NCBI GenBank assembly: GCA_020632715.1
Contig: JACKFA010000002.1
Location: forward strand, 610,501 to 674,500
Direction: 5' to 3'
DNA: 64,000 bases
Origin: Deltaproteobacteria bacterium
GTDB taxonomy: Bacteria > Myxococcota_A > UBA9042 > PHBI01
In this document: piece after piece, positions 17,194-26,405 of the stretch
How the letters are laid out: every line of letters starts with the position of its first letter
Numbering within the stretch: position 1 is the stretch's first letter
Made by a program: the position numbers and the translations under genes
Notes under the pieces: model-generated
The model's input: only the letters and a program-made list of their open reading frames with translations
Databases searched by the model: none
What the model was told of the DNA's origin: nothing

Positions 17194-18177
17194 CTACGTC
17201 TCCCAGGGCGCCCCGTAGCGCGCGAGCCGCTCGCAGAGCTCCCACAGCGCCTGCCGCTCGTCCGCCGTCGCCCGCGTCCACGGCAGCACGTGCGTCCGCC
17301 GCGGCTCCCGGTCGAAGAAGAGCTGCCCTGTCACCCCGCGCACCTCGTCGCTCGCCGCGAGCCACACGATCGTGTCCGCGCCGCCCTCGCCGTCCCGGAG
17401 GAGCGGCTTCATCACCCGCCGGAACCGCGGCAGCGCCTCGGCCACCCCCGGCGTGTCCACCCACCCGGGGTGCATCGCGTTCGACGTGATCCCCGTCGCC
17501 GCGAGGTGCTCCCCCCACTGCTCCGACAGGACCACCTGCGCCCGCTTCGTCTCCGCGTACGCCTTCACCCCGTCGAACGCCCGCCGCTCCCACATCGGAT
17601 CCCCGACCTCGAGCCGCCGCGCGTACATCCCGCCCGACGTCACGTTCACGATCCGCCCGCGCCCGGCCTCGAGCTGCCGCCGCAGCGCCCGCGTCAGCGC
17701 GAACCCGCCGAGCACGTTCGTCGCGAACGTGAGCTCGACCCCGTCCACCGAGAGCCGCCGCGCCTTCTCGAGCACCCCCGCGTTGTGCACGAGCGCGTGC
17801 ACCGCCGGGAACCCGACCGCCACCTGCCGCGCGAACTGCCGCACCGAGTCGAGCGAGCTCACGTCGAGCTCGAGCACCTCGACCTCCGCCCGCGACACGG
17901 CCCGCTGCACCTCCGCGCGCGCCGCCTCCCCGCGCCCCATCTTGTCGCGGCACCCGAGCACCACCGTCGCCCCGCACCGCGCGAGCCCCTTCGCCGCCGC
18001 GAGGCCTATCCCGCGCGTCGCCCCCGTCACGATCGCGACCTTCCCGCGCATGTCCCCGGGCGGCCCGTCCCCGAACCGCCGCCGCCGCACGAGCCAGCCC
18101 GGCTTCCCGTAGGCGAGCGCCACCGTCCCCTCGAGCACCGCGTCCACCGCGCGCCGCCGCAGATCCCGCAGCTTCAC
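17194..18177 (-). CDS. Short-chain dehydrogenase/reductase
   Basis: 327 residues of the retinol-dehydrogenase-like SDR group. The NAD(P) loop is VTGATRGIG (about 54-62), then HNAGVL, an NVTSG Ser region and the catalytic YAETK. The C-terminal part HPGWVDTPG is typical. The N-terminal 50 residues (LRRRAVDAVLEGTVALAYGKPGWLVRRRRF) form an amphipathic extension that may touch the membrane. The GTG start overlaps the kinase stop by four bases (GTGA), so translation is probably coupled. The substrate is unknown; similar proteins act on lipophilic alcohols or sterols. Confidence 0.88.
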   Translation of the reverse strand: MKLRDLRRRAVDAVLEGTVALAYGKPGWLVRRRRFGDGPPGDMRGKVAIVTGATRGIGLAAAKGLARCGATVVLGCRDKMGRGEAARAEVQRAVSRAEVEVLELDVSSLDSVRQFARQVAVGFPAVHALVHNAGVLEKARRLSVDGVELTFATNVLGGFALTRALRRQLEAGRGRIVNVTSGGMYARRLEVGDPMWERRAFDGVKAYAETKRAQVVLSEQWGEHLAATGITSNAMHPGWVDTPGVAEALPRFRRVMKPLLRDGEGGADTIVWLAASDEVRGVTGQLFFDREPRRTHVLPWTRATADERQALWELCERLARYGAPWET

Positions 18178-19526
18178 GACAGGAGCCTCACGAGCACGAG
18201 CAGGAGCAGGACCAGCGTCACGACGTGCAGGATCAGGTAGATCGCCGACGGCCGCCGCGCCACCGCGTCCGCGAGCGCCGCCGCCACCTCCTCGAGCGAC
18301 TGCTGCGCCGCCGCCTCGGCCGCCGCCTCGGCCGCCGCGTCCGGCGCCGCCTCCGCCCCCATCGCGGTGCCCATCACCGTCGCCGCCGGCGGCCGCTCCT
18401 TCCTCACGAGCTTCGCCTTCTCGAGCACCGGCATCGCCTGCGTCGCCGCCCCATGGAACCCGCGCGCGGCCTCGGCCTCGCGGATCGCCACGCTCGCCTC
18501 GAGCGCCACCGTCTTCGTCGCGTCCTCCACGTCGCCCGTCGGCGCCGCCCCGGGAGCTCCGCCCTCGAGGCCCGGCATCAGCATCGTCTGCCGCCCGCCC
18601 TCGGTCTCCGCGCGGAGCCCCGGCGGGTCCAGCCGCCGGTCGAGCGTCTCCTCGCGCGGGTCGATGTCGAGGAGCTTCGGGTCGAGGTGGTTCAGCGCGT
18701 TCAGGAACTCGCGCGCGCTCTGGAAGCGCTCGCTCGCGTCCTTCGCGCACGCCTTCTCGATGATCGCCGCGATCTCCGGCGCGAGCCCCGCCGACGGCGG
18801 CACCTTCAGCGTCGGCGACTCCATCACGCTCACCGCCACGTCGACCGCCGTGTCGCCCGTGAACGCCGGGATCCCCATCAGCATCTCGTACAGCACGAGC
18901 CCCGTCGCGTAGAGGTCCGTCGCCGGCGTGAGCTCCGCCCCCTTGAGCTGCTCGATCGGCATGTAGCGCGGCGTCCCGAGGGTGATCCCCGCCTGCGTCA
19001 AGCTCTCGCCGCCGTGCACCATCTTCGCGATCCCGAAGTCCATGACCTTCACGAACTCCGGGTCGTACCCGAGCGGCACGAGCATGATGTTGTCGGGCTT
19101 GATGTCGCGGTGCACGATCCCGCGCGAGTGCGCCTCCATCATGGCGTGCAGCACCTGCCGGACCACGTGGATGCTGCGCCGCACACCGAGCCGCCCCTCG
19201 CGCGCGATGACGTGCGTCAGGTCCTTGCCCTGCACGAACTCCATGATCAGGTAGAAGACGCCGTCGTCCGTCTCGCCGTAGTCGAACACGCGCACCGTGT
19301 TCGGGTAGTCGAGCGACGCCGCGATGGTCGCCTCGCGCCGGAAGCGGTCGACCGCGCTCGGGTCCTTCCGCGCGTAGGTCGCGAGCAGCACCTTCAGCGC
19401 GACCACGCGGTCGATGTCGAGGTGGCGCGCCTTGAACACGACGCCGAAGCCGCCGCGGCCGAGCTCGCTCTCGATGATGTAGTTGTGGCCGATGATCTCG
19501 CCGGGGCGGGGTTCCTGGACCTCCAT
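18174..19526 (-). CDS. Membrane-anchored eukaryotic-type Ser/Thr kinase
   Basis: 450 residues. The kinase domain (about 12-275) shows LGRGGFGVVF, ALKVLL with the ATP-binding Lys, HRDIKPDN, MDFGIAK (DFG) and GTPRYMPIEQ. The last deviates from the usual YMAPEQ. An Ala/Glu-rich linker follows, and a single C-terminal membrane helix (AIYLILHVVTLVLLLLVLVRLL) puts the kinase in the cytosol. There is no extracellular sensor domain. The start ATG 19526 has GGGAGG about 8 nt upstream. It lies 2 nt after the amidohydrolase-like gene and overlaps the SDR gene by GTGA, so the three form one operon. Such kinases are abundant in Myxococcota. Confidence 0.93.
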   Translation of the reverse strand: MEVQEPRPGEIIGHNYIIESELGRGGFGVVFKARHLDIDRVVALKVLLATYARKDPSAVDRFRREATIAASLDYPNTVRVFDYGETDDGVFYLIMEFVQGKDLTHVIAREGRLGVRRSIHVVRQVLHAMMEAHSRGIVHRDIKPDNIMLVPLGYDPEFVKVMDFGIAKMVHGGESLTQAGITLGTPRYMPIEQLKGAELTPATDLYATGLVLYEMLMGIPAFTGDTAVDVAVSVMESPTLKVPPSAGLAPEIAAIIEKACAKDASERFQSAREFLNALNHLDPKLLDIDPREETLDRRLDPPGLRAETEGGRQTMLMPGLEGGAPGAAPTGDVEDATKTVALEASVAIREAEAARGFHGAATQAMPVLEKAKLVRKERPPAATVMGTAMGAEAAPDAAAEAAAEAAAQQSLEEVAAALADAVARRPSAIYLILHVVTLVLLLLVLVRLLS

Positions 19527-19528
19527 GC

Positions 19529-20422
19529 TCAGCCTCCCGTGCCTGAATCCACCACGCGCGTCGCAGGCGCGCCCGCGGGCTCCGCGAGCCCGAAGACCGC
19601 CCGCGCGTTCTCGGAGAGGAAGCGCCGCCGCGCCGCGTCCGACAAGCCCAGCGCCGGCACCTCCGCGAGGCACGCCGCCGGCGCGAGCATCGGCGCGTTG
19701 CTCCCGAAGAGCACCTTGTGCGCGCGGCTCGTGCGCAGGTACTCGACGAGCGCCGCCGGGTAGCGGCTCGGCTTGTACGCGCTCGTGTCGATCCACACGT
19801 TCTCGTGCTTCCGCGCGAGCGCGATCATCTCCTCGGTCCACGGGTAGCCGATGTGGCCGCCCACGATGACGAGCTCGGGGAAGTCGAGCGCCACGCGGTC
19901 GAGGTACGGGATGGGCCGCCCCCACTCGCTCGGCGCGAGCGGCCCCGTGTGCCCGACCTGCAGGCAGAACGGGACGCCCAGGTCCACGCACGCCGCGTAG
20001 AGCGGGTAGTAGAGCCGATCGTCGGGCGGCCTGTCCCAGAGCCACGGCAGCATCCGCAGCGCCTTGAAGCCGAGCTCCCCGACGGCCCGCCGCAGCTCGC
20101 GCACGGCGGCCACGGGGCGCGAGAGATCCACGCTCGCGACGCCCGAGAGGCGCCCCGGCATGGCGGCGACGTAGGCGGCGACCTCGTCGTTGGAGACGAG
20201 CGGCCCGCGCGGCCCGTACCAGGCCGTGATGAGCGCGTGGTCGACCCTCCCGGCGTCGAGGAGGCCGCGCGTCAGCGCGAGCGGGAAGCCGCCCGGCGGG
20301 AGCGCGTCCGCGCCGATCCAGCGCCGGAGGCTGTCGAACATCGGATCGCGCAGCATCGCCGGGGTCGGGTGTTGGATCCAGGCGTCGATGACCGGATCGC
20401 GCGGGGGCTCGTGGGTCGCCAT
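19529..20422 (-). CDS. Amidohydrolase-2-like TIM-barrel protein with altered metal site
   Basis: 297 residues. The C-terminal half is clearly amidohydrolase_2-like: VIVGGHIGYPWTEEMIALARKHENVWIDTSAYKPSRYP. FCLQVGHTGP gives a further His. The expected N-terminal HxH metal motif appears as VIDAWIQHPTP, with Trp and Gln at the His positions. The usual C-terminal Asp in LFGTDxP appears as LFGSNAP, with Asn. It may use fewer metal ligands or may not be a hydrolase. It is the first gene of the operon with the kinase and the SDR. ATG 20422 follows MATHEPP-type family N-termini; no strong Shine-Dalgarno is seen. Confidence 0.75.
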   Translation of the reverse strand: MATHEPPRDPVIDAWIQHPTPAMLRDPMFDSLRRWIGADALPPGGFPLALTRGLLDAGRVDHALITAWYGPRGPLVSNDEVAAYVAAMPGRLSGVASVDLSRPVAAVRELRRAVGELGFKALRMLPWLWDRPPDDRLYYPLYAACVDLGVPFCLQVGHTGPLAPSEWGRPIPYLDRVALDFPELVIVGGHIGYPWTEEMIALARKHENVWIDTSAYKPSRYPAALVEYLRTSRAHKVLFGSNAPMLAPAACLAEVPALGLSDAARRRFLSENARAVFGLAEPAGAPATRVVDSGTGG

Positions 20423-20502
20423 CGGCTCCGAGCATAGCGCCTCGCGCGGCGGGTGTCCCCCCGCGGTGAGCGGTGACCCGCGCGCCGGCGCGCTACCCTC
20501 GG

Positions 20503-21024
20503 CTACCCCTGGGCGCTCGCGGTCGCCGCCGCGGCACCCCCCTCCGGCGCGCCGATCGCGACGGCGGCGTCGCTCGCGCGGAGCGTCGCGCGGCGCCCGA
20601 GCAGGAAGCCGCCGAGGAAGAGCGCGCCGATGAGGCCACCGAGGATCGGCAGCGCGAGCGCGAGGATGCTCTCGAGGCCGGTCGCCCACACGACGCCCGC
20701 CCCGAAGACCCCGAGGATGAGCAGGGCGACGGCCACGGTGACCAGGTGGAAGCGCGTCACCGCGGGCGCCGAGCGCAGGTTGCAGGCGGGGCAGCGCGCG
20801 AGCGCGATCTGCGACTTCCCGAGGCTCGCCGCGTTCTTCTCGGCGTTCCGCTCGGCCCGCGCGAGGGCGCTCTTCATGCCGATCCAGAGGAAGGCCGTGG
20901 CCGATCCCTCGGCGCCCGCCACGACGCGCATCGGCGTCGCGGCCTGGCAGTGGGGGCAGGTGTGCGTGTCGACGACGGGGAGGGCGGCGGACGCGGTGAA
21001 GGTGGCGCCGTAGGGGATGCGCAT
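20503..21024 (-). CDS. Zinc-ribbon membrane protein of unknown function
   Basis: 173 residues. An N-terminal zinc-ribbon-like pair of CxxC motifs (CPHCQ around residue 23 and CPACN around 79) flanks a Lys/Glu/Arg-rich segment. Two hydrophobic helices follow (about 92-112, FHLVTVAVALLILGVFGAGVV, and 118-140, ILALALPILGGLIGALFLGG), with a short polar tail. Start ATG 21024 has AGGAG 7 nt upstream. I do not recognise the family. It stands alone between the carbamoyltransferase and the amidohydrolase operon. The upstream 110 bp contain an AT-rich patch (ATAAAAAATTAC) unusual for this genome, plausibly promoter or terminator DNA. Confidence 0.7.
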   Translation of the reverse strand: MRIPYGATFTASAALPVVDTHTCPHCQAATPMRVVAGAEGSATAFLWIGMKSALARAERNAEKNAASLGKSQIALARCPACNLRSAPAVTRFHLVTVAVALLILGVFGAGVVWATGLESILALALPILGGLIGALFLGGFLLGRRATLRASDAAVAIGAPEGGAAAATASAQG

Positions 21025-21135
21025 GACTCGTCTCCTGGGGTTCTCGTGGTCGCGTTGAGGCGCCCGTCTCCCACACCAGGCACGCTAAAGCAACCCGCAG
21101 GTCATAAAAAATTACAACGGGTCGGTTTTGGTCGC

Positions 21136-22830
21136 TCAGCCTCGCGGTGACTCCTCCGCGCCCGCCTTCACCACGACCCAGTCGCCGATCGCGCACGCGT
21201 CGAGCCCGGTCGCGAGGAGGCACCGGAGCGCGTCCGCGGGCGTCTCGACGAGCGGCTCCCCCGCCGCGTTGAACGACGTGTTCAGCACCATCGGGACCCC
21301 GGTCCGCGCGAGGAACGCCGCGAGCAGCCGCGCGAACGGCGAGCCGTCCGCCGGCACGGTCTGCGGGCGCGCGCTCCCGTCGACGTGCACGATCGCCGGC
21401 ACGAGCGCGCGCTTCTCGGGCCGCACCGGCACGACGCGCAGCATGTACGGGCTCTCCGCCGGCCCCCGCCCGAAGTCGAAGAAGGCCGCCGCGTGCTCGG
21501 CGAGCACCGCCGGCGCGAACGGCCGGAACGCCTCACGCCGCTTCACGCGCGCGTTCAAGTGGTCCTTCGCCTCGGCGCGGCGCGGGTCGCAGAGGATGCT
21601 GCGCTGCCCGAGCGCCCGCGGGCCGAGCTCCGAGCGCCCCTGGTGCCAGCCGACCGTGAGCCCGCGCTCGAGGAGCCCGGCGACCGCGTGGGCGACGTCG
21701 CCCTCGCGCCGCGCGACCACCCCCGCGCCCGCCGGCAGCGCCGCGATCGCCGCCGCGATCTCCGCCTCGCCGTACGCGCGCCCGAGCCCGTCCCCCACGA
21801 GCGGCCCGAGCGCCCCGCCGACCCCGAGCGCGAGCGCCCCGTGGACCCCCGCGCCGAGCGCCGTCCCCGAGTCCTCCGCCGCCGGGATCACGAACACCTC
21901 GTCGAAGAGCCCGCTCTGGATGATGGCCTCGTTCGCGATGCCGTTCAGCCCCACGCCCCCCGCGATCGCGAGCCGCCGCGCCCCCGTGAGCGCCCGCGCG
22001 CGCGCGGCGAGGTGCAGCATCCCCGCCGTGCAGGCCGCCTGCACGCTCGCGGCGAGGTCCGCGTACGCCTCCTGGTGCGCGGGCCACGGCTCCCGGAGCC
22101 ACATCGCGCGCCGCGCGCCGTCGCCGAACACGAGCCGCGGCCCCTCGAACCCGAGCCACGCCTCGGCCGGCAGCCGCGCCGTCCCGTAGGGCGCGAGCCC
22201 CATCACCTTCCCCGCGTCGAACCACCCGCCGAACACGTGCCGCGCGACCGACTGGAACATCGTCCCGAGGCTCGCGAACGGCGCGAGCAGCGGCCGCGGG
22301 CGCCCGCGCGGTGTCGCGTCGGGGGCGAGCTGCCCGAGCTGCTTCTCGACCGCCGCGAGGCGCCCGCCCGACCACGCGTAGACGCTCGCGGTCTCGCGGC
22401 CCTCCCGGGGGCCGACGATCGCGGCGCGCTCGGCGTCGTCGAGGTCCGACACCTCCGAGCCCATGCCGTCGACGACCAGCACGGCTGCCTCGTCGTAGCC
22501 GCTCGCGAGCACCGCCGAGAGCGCGTGCGCCCGGTGGTGCCCGACGAACGCGCGCGGCACCCCCCCGAGCCGCGGGTGAAGCGCCACGCGGCAGTCCTCG
22601 GCCTCGCGCGTCCGGAGCGGGCACACCACCACCAGCTCGAGCGCCTCGACCCCGATCCCGGCCTCCCCGAGCACGTAGTCGAGCGCCCGGAACTCGCCGG
22701 CCGGCGCGAGCTTCGCCCGCTTCTCGCGCGTGAGCCGCTCCTCCTGCACCGCCACGACGAGCTCGCCGTCGCGGAAGAGGGCGGCGGCGCCGTTGTGGGA
22801 GGCCGCGAGCCCGAGGATCCAGGCGCTCAC
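21136..22830 (-). CDS. NodU/CmcH/TobZ-type O-carbamoyltransferase
   Basis: 564 residues, the full length for this family. The N-terminal Kae1-like domain begins GLAASHNGAAALF and carries the metal-binding HHRAH (98-102) and VVDGMGS (about 119-125). GGVGLNGIAN lies in the middle, and the C-terminal domain has WHQGRSELGPRALGQRSILCDPR. Family members transfer a carbamoyl group from carbamoyl phosphate via carbamoyl-AMP to a hydroxyl of an antibiotic, Nod factor or sugar. The GTG start overlaps the upstream oxygenase stop by GTGA, indicating translational coupling. A hydroxylase followed by an O-carbamoyltransferase suggests that the new hydroxyl is carbamoylated. The acceptor cannot be read from sequence; no peptide-synthetase or polyketide genes lie in the window. 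Confidence 0.92.
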   Translation of the reverse strand: MSAWILGLAASHNGAAALFRDGELVVAVQEERLTREKRAKLAPAGEFRALDYVLGEAGIGVEALELVVVCPLRTREAEDCRVALHPRLGGVPRAFVGHHRAHALSAVLASGYDEAAVLVVDGMGSEVSDLDDAERAAIVGPREGRETASVYAWSGGRLAAVEKQLGQLAPDATPRGRPRPLLAPFASLGTMFQSVARHVFGGWFDAGKVMGLAPYGTARLPAEAWLGFEGPRLVFGDGARRAMWLREPWPAHQEAYADLAASVQAACTAGMLHLAARARALTGARRLAIAGGVGLNGIANEAIIQSGLFDEVFVIPAAEDSGTALGAGVHGALALGVGGALGPLVGDGLGRAYGEAEIAAAIAALPAGAGVVARREGDVAHAVAGLLERGLTVGWHQGRSELGPRALGQRSILCDPRRAEAKDHLNARVKRREAFRPFAPAVLAEHAAAFFDFGRGPAESPYMLRVVPVRPEKRALVPAIVHVDGSARPQTVPADGSPFARLLAAFLARTGVPMVLNTSFNAAGEPLVETPADALRCLLATGLDACAIGDWVVVKAGAEESPRG

Positions 22831-23753
22831 AGCGCGTGCTCGGGCTCGACCCACCACCCGGTCAAGGACCGCCGCGTCCCCGCGGTCACGGGCTCCACGC
22901 AGTGCCACGTGTCGTTCGCCGGCGCGAAGAGGCACGCGTCGCCGAGGTGCGGCAGGAAGCGGTCGGACACGGCGAAGCCCCCGCCGGGCGACGGCTCGCC
23001 GAACGCGATGGCGCCGCCCTGCGAGGCGGTCCACCCCTCGCAGAGCCCGAGCGAGAGCGTGCCGTGGTACTGCGGCCCGTCCGGGTGGACGCCCATGTGG
23101 TCGCCCGCGCCGAGCCGCCACGCGTTGACGACCGTCCCCGCGGGCAGCGCGCGCCCGAGCGCCGCCCCCATGAGCGCCCGGAGCGGCGCGCTCTCCATGA
23201 GGTCCCGCCACGCGCGCACCTCGTCGCCGGCGAGGAGCCGCCGGTGCGCCTTCACGAGGTCCGTCTCGAGCCGCGCCCACGGGAGCGCCTCGACGGCCTC
23301 GCCGATGGCCCGCGCCGCGTCGCGCGCGACGAGCCCCGGCAGGAGCAGGTAGCGCCGCCCCGCCGCCCCGTCCTCGGCGAGGCGCCGCCAGCGCTCCGGG
23401 TCGCGCCAGGGGGCGGCGATCGCGTCCGGCAGGCCCTCGGCGAGCGCCCAATCCGCCTCGACGGGCGCGCCGGCGCGCACGGGCGCGGGCTTCTCGCGGG
23501 TCCGCGCGGCGAACGCGCGCGCGCGCAGCGCCTCGGCGGCCGGGTCCTCGAGGAGCCCGGCCCGCGCGAGCTCGAGCTCCACGAGCCGGTCGCCGCGGTC
23601 GAGGCCGCGCCGCGCGCGCGGGCTCAGCTCGAGGAGGCGGTCCGTGAGGGGATCGAGGAGCGCGAGCCCGCCGTCGGGGCGCTCCTGAAGCAGCACCTCG
23701 CGGCGGAGGCGGTCGGCGAGGCGCGGCGGAGCATCTTCGGAGCCAGGGGCCAT
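22827..23753 (-). CDS. PqqD-like domain fused to Fe(II)/2-oxoglutarate oxygenase
   Basis: 308 residues. Residues about 10-75 resemble a PqqD-type peptide-binding domain (ALLDPLTDRLLELS...LVELELARAGLL). Residues about 135-305 form a P4H-like double-stranded beta helix with the iron ligands H223-x-D225 (GVHPDGP) and H284 (TWHCVEP), and a 2-oxoglutarate Arg nearby (GTRRSL). PqqD domains normally hand precursor peptides to modifying enzymes, so a peptide or protein substrate is possible. The gene is coupled to the carbamoyltransferase by a 4-base overlap. ATG 23753 lacks a clear Shine-Dalgarno. It is divergent from the protease gene across 173 bp. The domain boundary is my judgement from residue patterns. 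Confidence 0.75.
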   Translation of the reverse strand: MAPGSEDAPPRLADRLRREVLLQERPDGGLALLDPLTDRLLELSPRARRGLDRGDRLVELELARAGLLEDPAAEALRARAFAARTREKPAPVRAGAPVEADWALAEGLPDAIAAPWRDPERWRRLAEDGAAGRRYLLLPGLVARDAARAIGEAVEALPWARLETDLVKAHRRLLAGDEVRAWRDLMESAPLRALMGAALGRALPAGTVVNAWRLGAGDHMGVHPDGPQYHGTLSLGLCEGWTASQGGAIAFGEPSPGGGFAVSDRFLPHLGDACLFAPANDTWHCVEPVTAGTRRSLTGWWVEPEHAL

Positions 23754-23926
23754 GGCGCGATCATGCCACAGCTCCCCGGGCGCCGGAACGCGCCGCGGCA
23801 CCGCGGAGAGCGCGGTGGGGACGATACAATCCGACACGTTCGCGATCGCGAACCCGCCGTCCTTTCCGTTGCGAGCGCTTGCTCGGATGGCTACCGTTCC
23901 GCCGTTCGAAGCCCAGGAGACTCGAT

Positions 23927-26392
23927 ATGCGCCGGTCGGCAGCCCTCGCAATCCTCGTCCTCGCGCTCGGCGCGTGTCAGCAGCAGGGGCTCGACCCCGC
24001 CTCCGGCGGCGGCGCCCCGGTCGGCGTCGCCGAGCTGCCCATCGTCAACGGCCAGACCGAGACGGGCTACCCCGGCGTCGGCGCGTTCGTCTCGGTGCTC
24101 CCGTTCTGGGGCTACCAGGGGGCGTTCTGCACGGGCACCCTCATCGCCCCGCAGTGGGTCCTCACGGCCGGCCACTGCCTCTCGACGCAGAGCAACGAGG
24201 GCGTCGCCCCGTCGAACACGCGCTTCATGATCGGCAACGACGCGCGCCCGAACAACGCCGGGAACCCGACGAACGGCACGCTCTACGCGGTCGACGCGTT
24301 CTACGTGCACCCGCAGTACAGCGCGAGCCAGCTCACGAACGACATCGCCATCGCGCACCTCTCGCAGGCCGTGCCGAACGCGCAGACGTTCCAGCCGAAC
24401 TCGACCTACCTGAACCAGACCGGCCAGACCGGCTTCTACGTCGGCTTCGGCGCCGTCGAGGGCGTCAACTCGAGCGGCTCGGGGCTCAAGCGCTCGACGT
24501 CGTTCCCGATCACCTGGATCTACAACGACAGCTACATCAGCGACTTCACGACCACGGGCACCTGCTTCGGCGACTCCGGCGGCCCCGGCTTCCTCAGCAT
24601 CGGCGGCTCGCAGAAGATCATCGGCATCACCTCGGCCGGCGCGGGCTGTAACCCCAACACCGACCCGAGCTGCGACCCCGACCCCTGCCGCCGCCCCACG
24701 ATCCACACGCGCGTCGACCACTACGCGACGTGGATCGCGCAGGTCACGAACAGCACGCCGCCGTCGTGCACGACGAACGCCTCGATCTGCGCCTGCGCGC
24801 AGGCCTGCCAGGCCAACGGCACCTGCAACGACGCCGTCTGCCAGACGAACGACTGCGAGGGCGCCTACGACTGCCTCGTGAGCTGCGGCAGCAACGAGGG
24901 GTGCCAGTCGAACTGCTACAGCCAGGCCACGCCGACCGCGCAGTCGCAGATCGACGCGCTCTTCCAGTGCAGCGACAGCCACTGCGCGAACGCGTCGGGC
25001 GACGCCTACGCGACCTGCATGGGCAACCAGTGCGGGAGCCAGATCGCGGCGTGCTTCCCGGTCGGCACCGGGCCGCTCAGCTGCCGCGACGCCTACGGCT
25101 GCATGTACGACTGCGCGGACAACGACAGCGCCTGCCAGAACGACTGCTACGAGCAGGGCACGGCGGTCGCGCAGGGGCAGCTCGACGCGATGTTCTCCTG
25201 CTTCGACGCCCAGTGCGCCAACGCGAGCGACTTCAGCGCGTGCGCGAACCAGAACTGCGCCTCGCAGATCGACACGTGCTTCCCGACCGTCACCGGCCCC
25301 GAGTCCTGCGAGACCGTCGCGGGCTGCCTCTTCGACTGCCCCGACAACGACTCGGCCTGCGGCAACGCCTGCTACGAGAGCGGCACGGCGCAGGCGCAGG
25401 CGCAGTACGACGCCATCGTCGACTGCGTCATCGCCAACTGCGACAACCTCACGGGCTCGGCCTACAGCCAGTGCGTCGACGACCACTGCGCGGCGCAGTA
25501 CAACGCCTGCTTCCCGCCGGCGAACTGCCCCATCGTCGGCGGCGGCTGCCCGAGCGGCGAGGCCTGCTACCCGACCGGCGCGAACCAGACGGACTGCTTC
25601 CCGTCGAACAACAAGGTGCTCGGCGCCGCCTGCGCCGACACGAACACGACGCTCGACTGCGGTGACGGCGCCATCTGCGTCGACGGCACCTGCCAGCGCT
25701 TCTGCGCGAGCGACGCGAGCTGCGGCGCCGGCGCGAGCTGCGACATCCCGCTCGATCCGTCGACGCCGAACATCGGCGTGTGCGGCTGCGCCGACGCCGA
25801 CAACGACGGGAGCTGCGCCGACGTCGACTGCAACGACGGCGCGTCGGCCGTGCACCCCGGCGCCGCCGAGGCCTGCGGCAACAACGTCGACGACGACTGC
25901 AACAACCAGACGGACGAGGGCTGCGCGAGCTGCGTCGACGACGACCACGACGGCTACTGCCAGCCGGCCGACTGCAACGACGGCGACGCGGCCATCCACC
26001 CGTCGGCGACCGAGAAGTGCGGCGACAACGTCGACAACGACTGCAACTCGCAGACGGACGAGGGCTGCAACGGCTGCGTCGACGGCGACAACGACGGCTA
26101 CTGCGCGCAGGTCGACTGCCGCGACGGCGACCCGGCGTCGCACCCGGGGGCGGCGGAGATCTGCGGCGACGGCATCGACCAGAACTGCAGCGGTGCTGCC
26201 GACGAGGGCTGCGGCGGCACGGGCGACCCGAACGGCGACGTCATCGGCGGCGGGGACACGACCGGCGGGAGCCAGTTCACGGGCGGCGGCAAGAGCTCGG
26301 GCGGCTGCGCCGGCGGCGGGGCGGCGCTCCCGCTCTGGATGGCCGCGGCGGCCCTCGCGCTGCTCGCCCTCGCGCGCCGTCGCCGCGCGTGA
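23927..26392 (+). CDS. Secreted trypsin-like protease with Cys and MopE repeats and MYXO-CTERM-type tail
   Basis: 821 residues. Order: lipoprotein signal (LALGAC, Cys17); S1 protease with IVNG activation site (39-42), H83 (LTAGHC), D139 (NDIAIAHL) and S217 (GDSGGP); three Cys-rich repeats of about 75 residues of the type YDC...C...NDCYEQGTA; three MopE-like metal-binding repeats (DxDNDGxC...CNDGDxAIHP...CGDNVDNDCNxQTDEGC); a Gly-rich spacer; and a C-terminal Cys-Gly motif, membrane helix and RRRR cluster. The last matches the MYXO-CTERM surface-sorting signal of Myxococcota. The N-terminal lipobox and the C-terminal signal together are odd, and one may not be used. AGGAG lies 7 nt upstream of ATG 23927. 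It is probably an exported or surface protease; the substrate is unknown. Confidence 0.92.
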   Translation: MRRSAALAILVLALGACQQQGLDPASGGGAPVGVAELPIVNGQTETGYPGVGAFVSVLPFWGYQGAFCTGTLIAPQWVLTAGHCLSTQSNEGVAPSNTRFMIGNDARPNNAGNPTNGTLYAVDAFYVHPQYSASQLTNDIAIAHLSQAVPNAQTFQPNSTYLNQTGQTGFYVGFGAVEGVNSSGSGLKRSTSFPITWIYNDSYISDFTTTGTCFGDSGGPGFLSIGGSQKIIGITSAGAGCNPNTDPSCDPDPCRRPTIHTRVDHYATWIAQVTNSTPPSCTTNASICACAQACQANGTCNDAVCQTNDCEGAYDCLVSCGSNEGCQSNCYSQATPTAQSQIDALFQCSDSHCANASGDAYATCMGNQCGSQIAACFPVGTGPLSCRDAYGCMYDCADNDSACQNDCYEQGTAVAQGQLDAMFSCFDAQCANASDFSACANQNCASQIDTCFPTVTGPESCETVAGCLFDCPDNDSACGNACYESGTAQAQAQYDAIVDCVIANCDNLTGSAYSQCVDDHCAAQYNACFPPANCPIVGGGCPSGEACYPTGANQTDCFPSNNKVLGAACADTNTTLDCGDGAICVDGTCQRFCASDASCGAGASCDIPLDPSTPNIGVCGCADADNDGSCADVDCNDGASAVHPGAAEACGNNVDDDCNNQTDEGCASCVDDDHDGYCQPADCNDGDAAIHPSATEKCGDNVDNDCNSQTDEGCNGCVDGDNDGYCAQVDCRDGDPASHPGAAEICGDGIDQNCSGAADEGCGGTGDPNGDVIGGGDTTGGSQFTGGGKSSGGCAGGGAALPLWMAAAALALLALARRRRA

Positions 26393-26405
26393 TAGAGCGT
26401 CGCGC

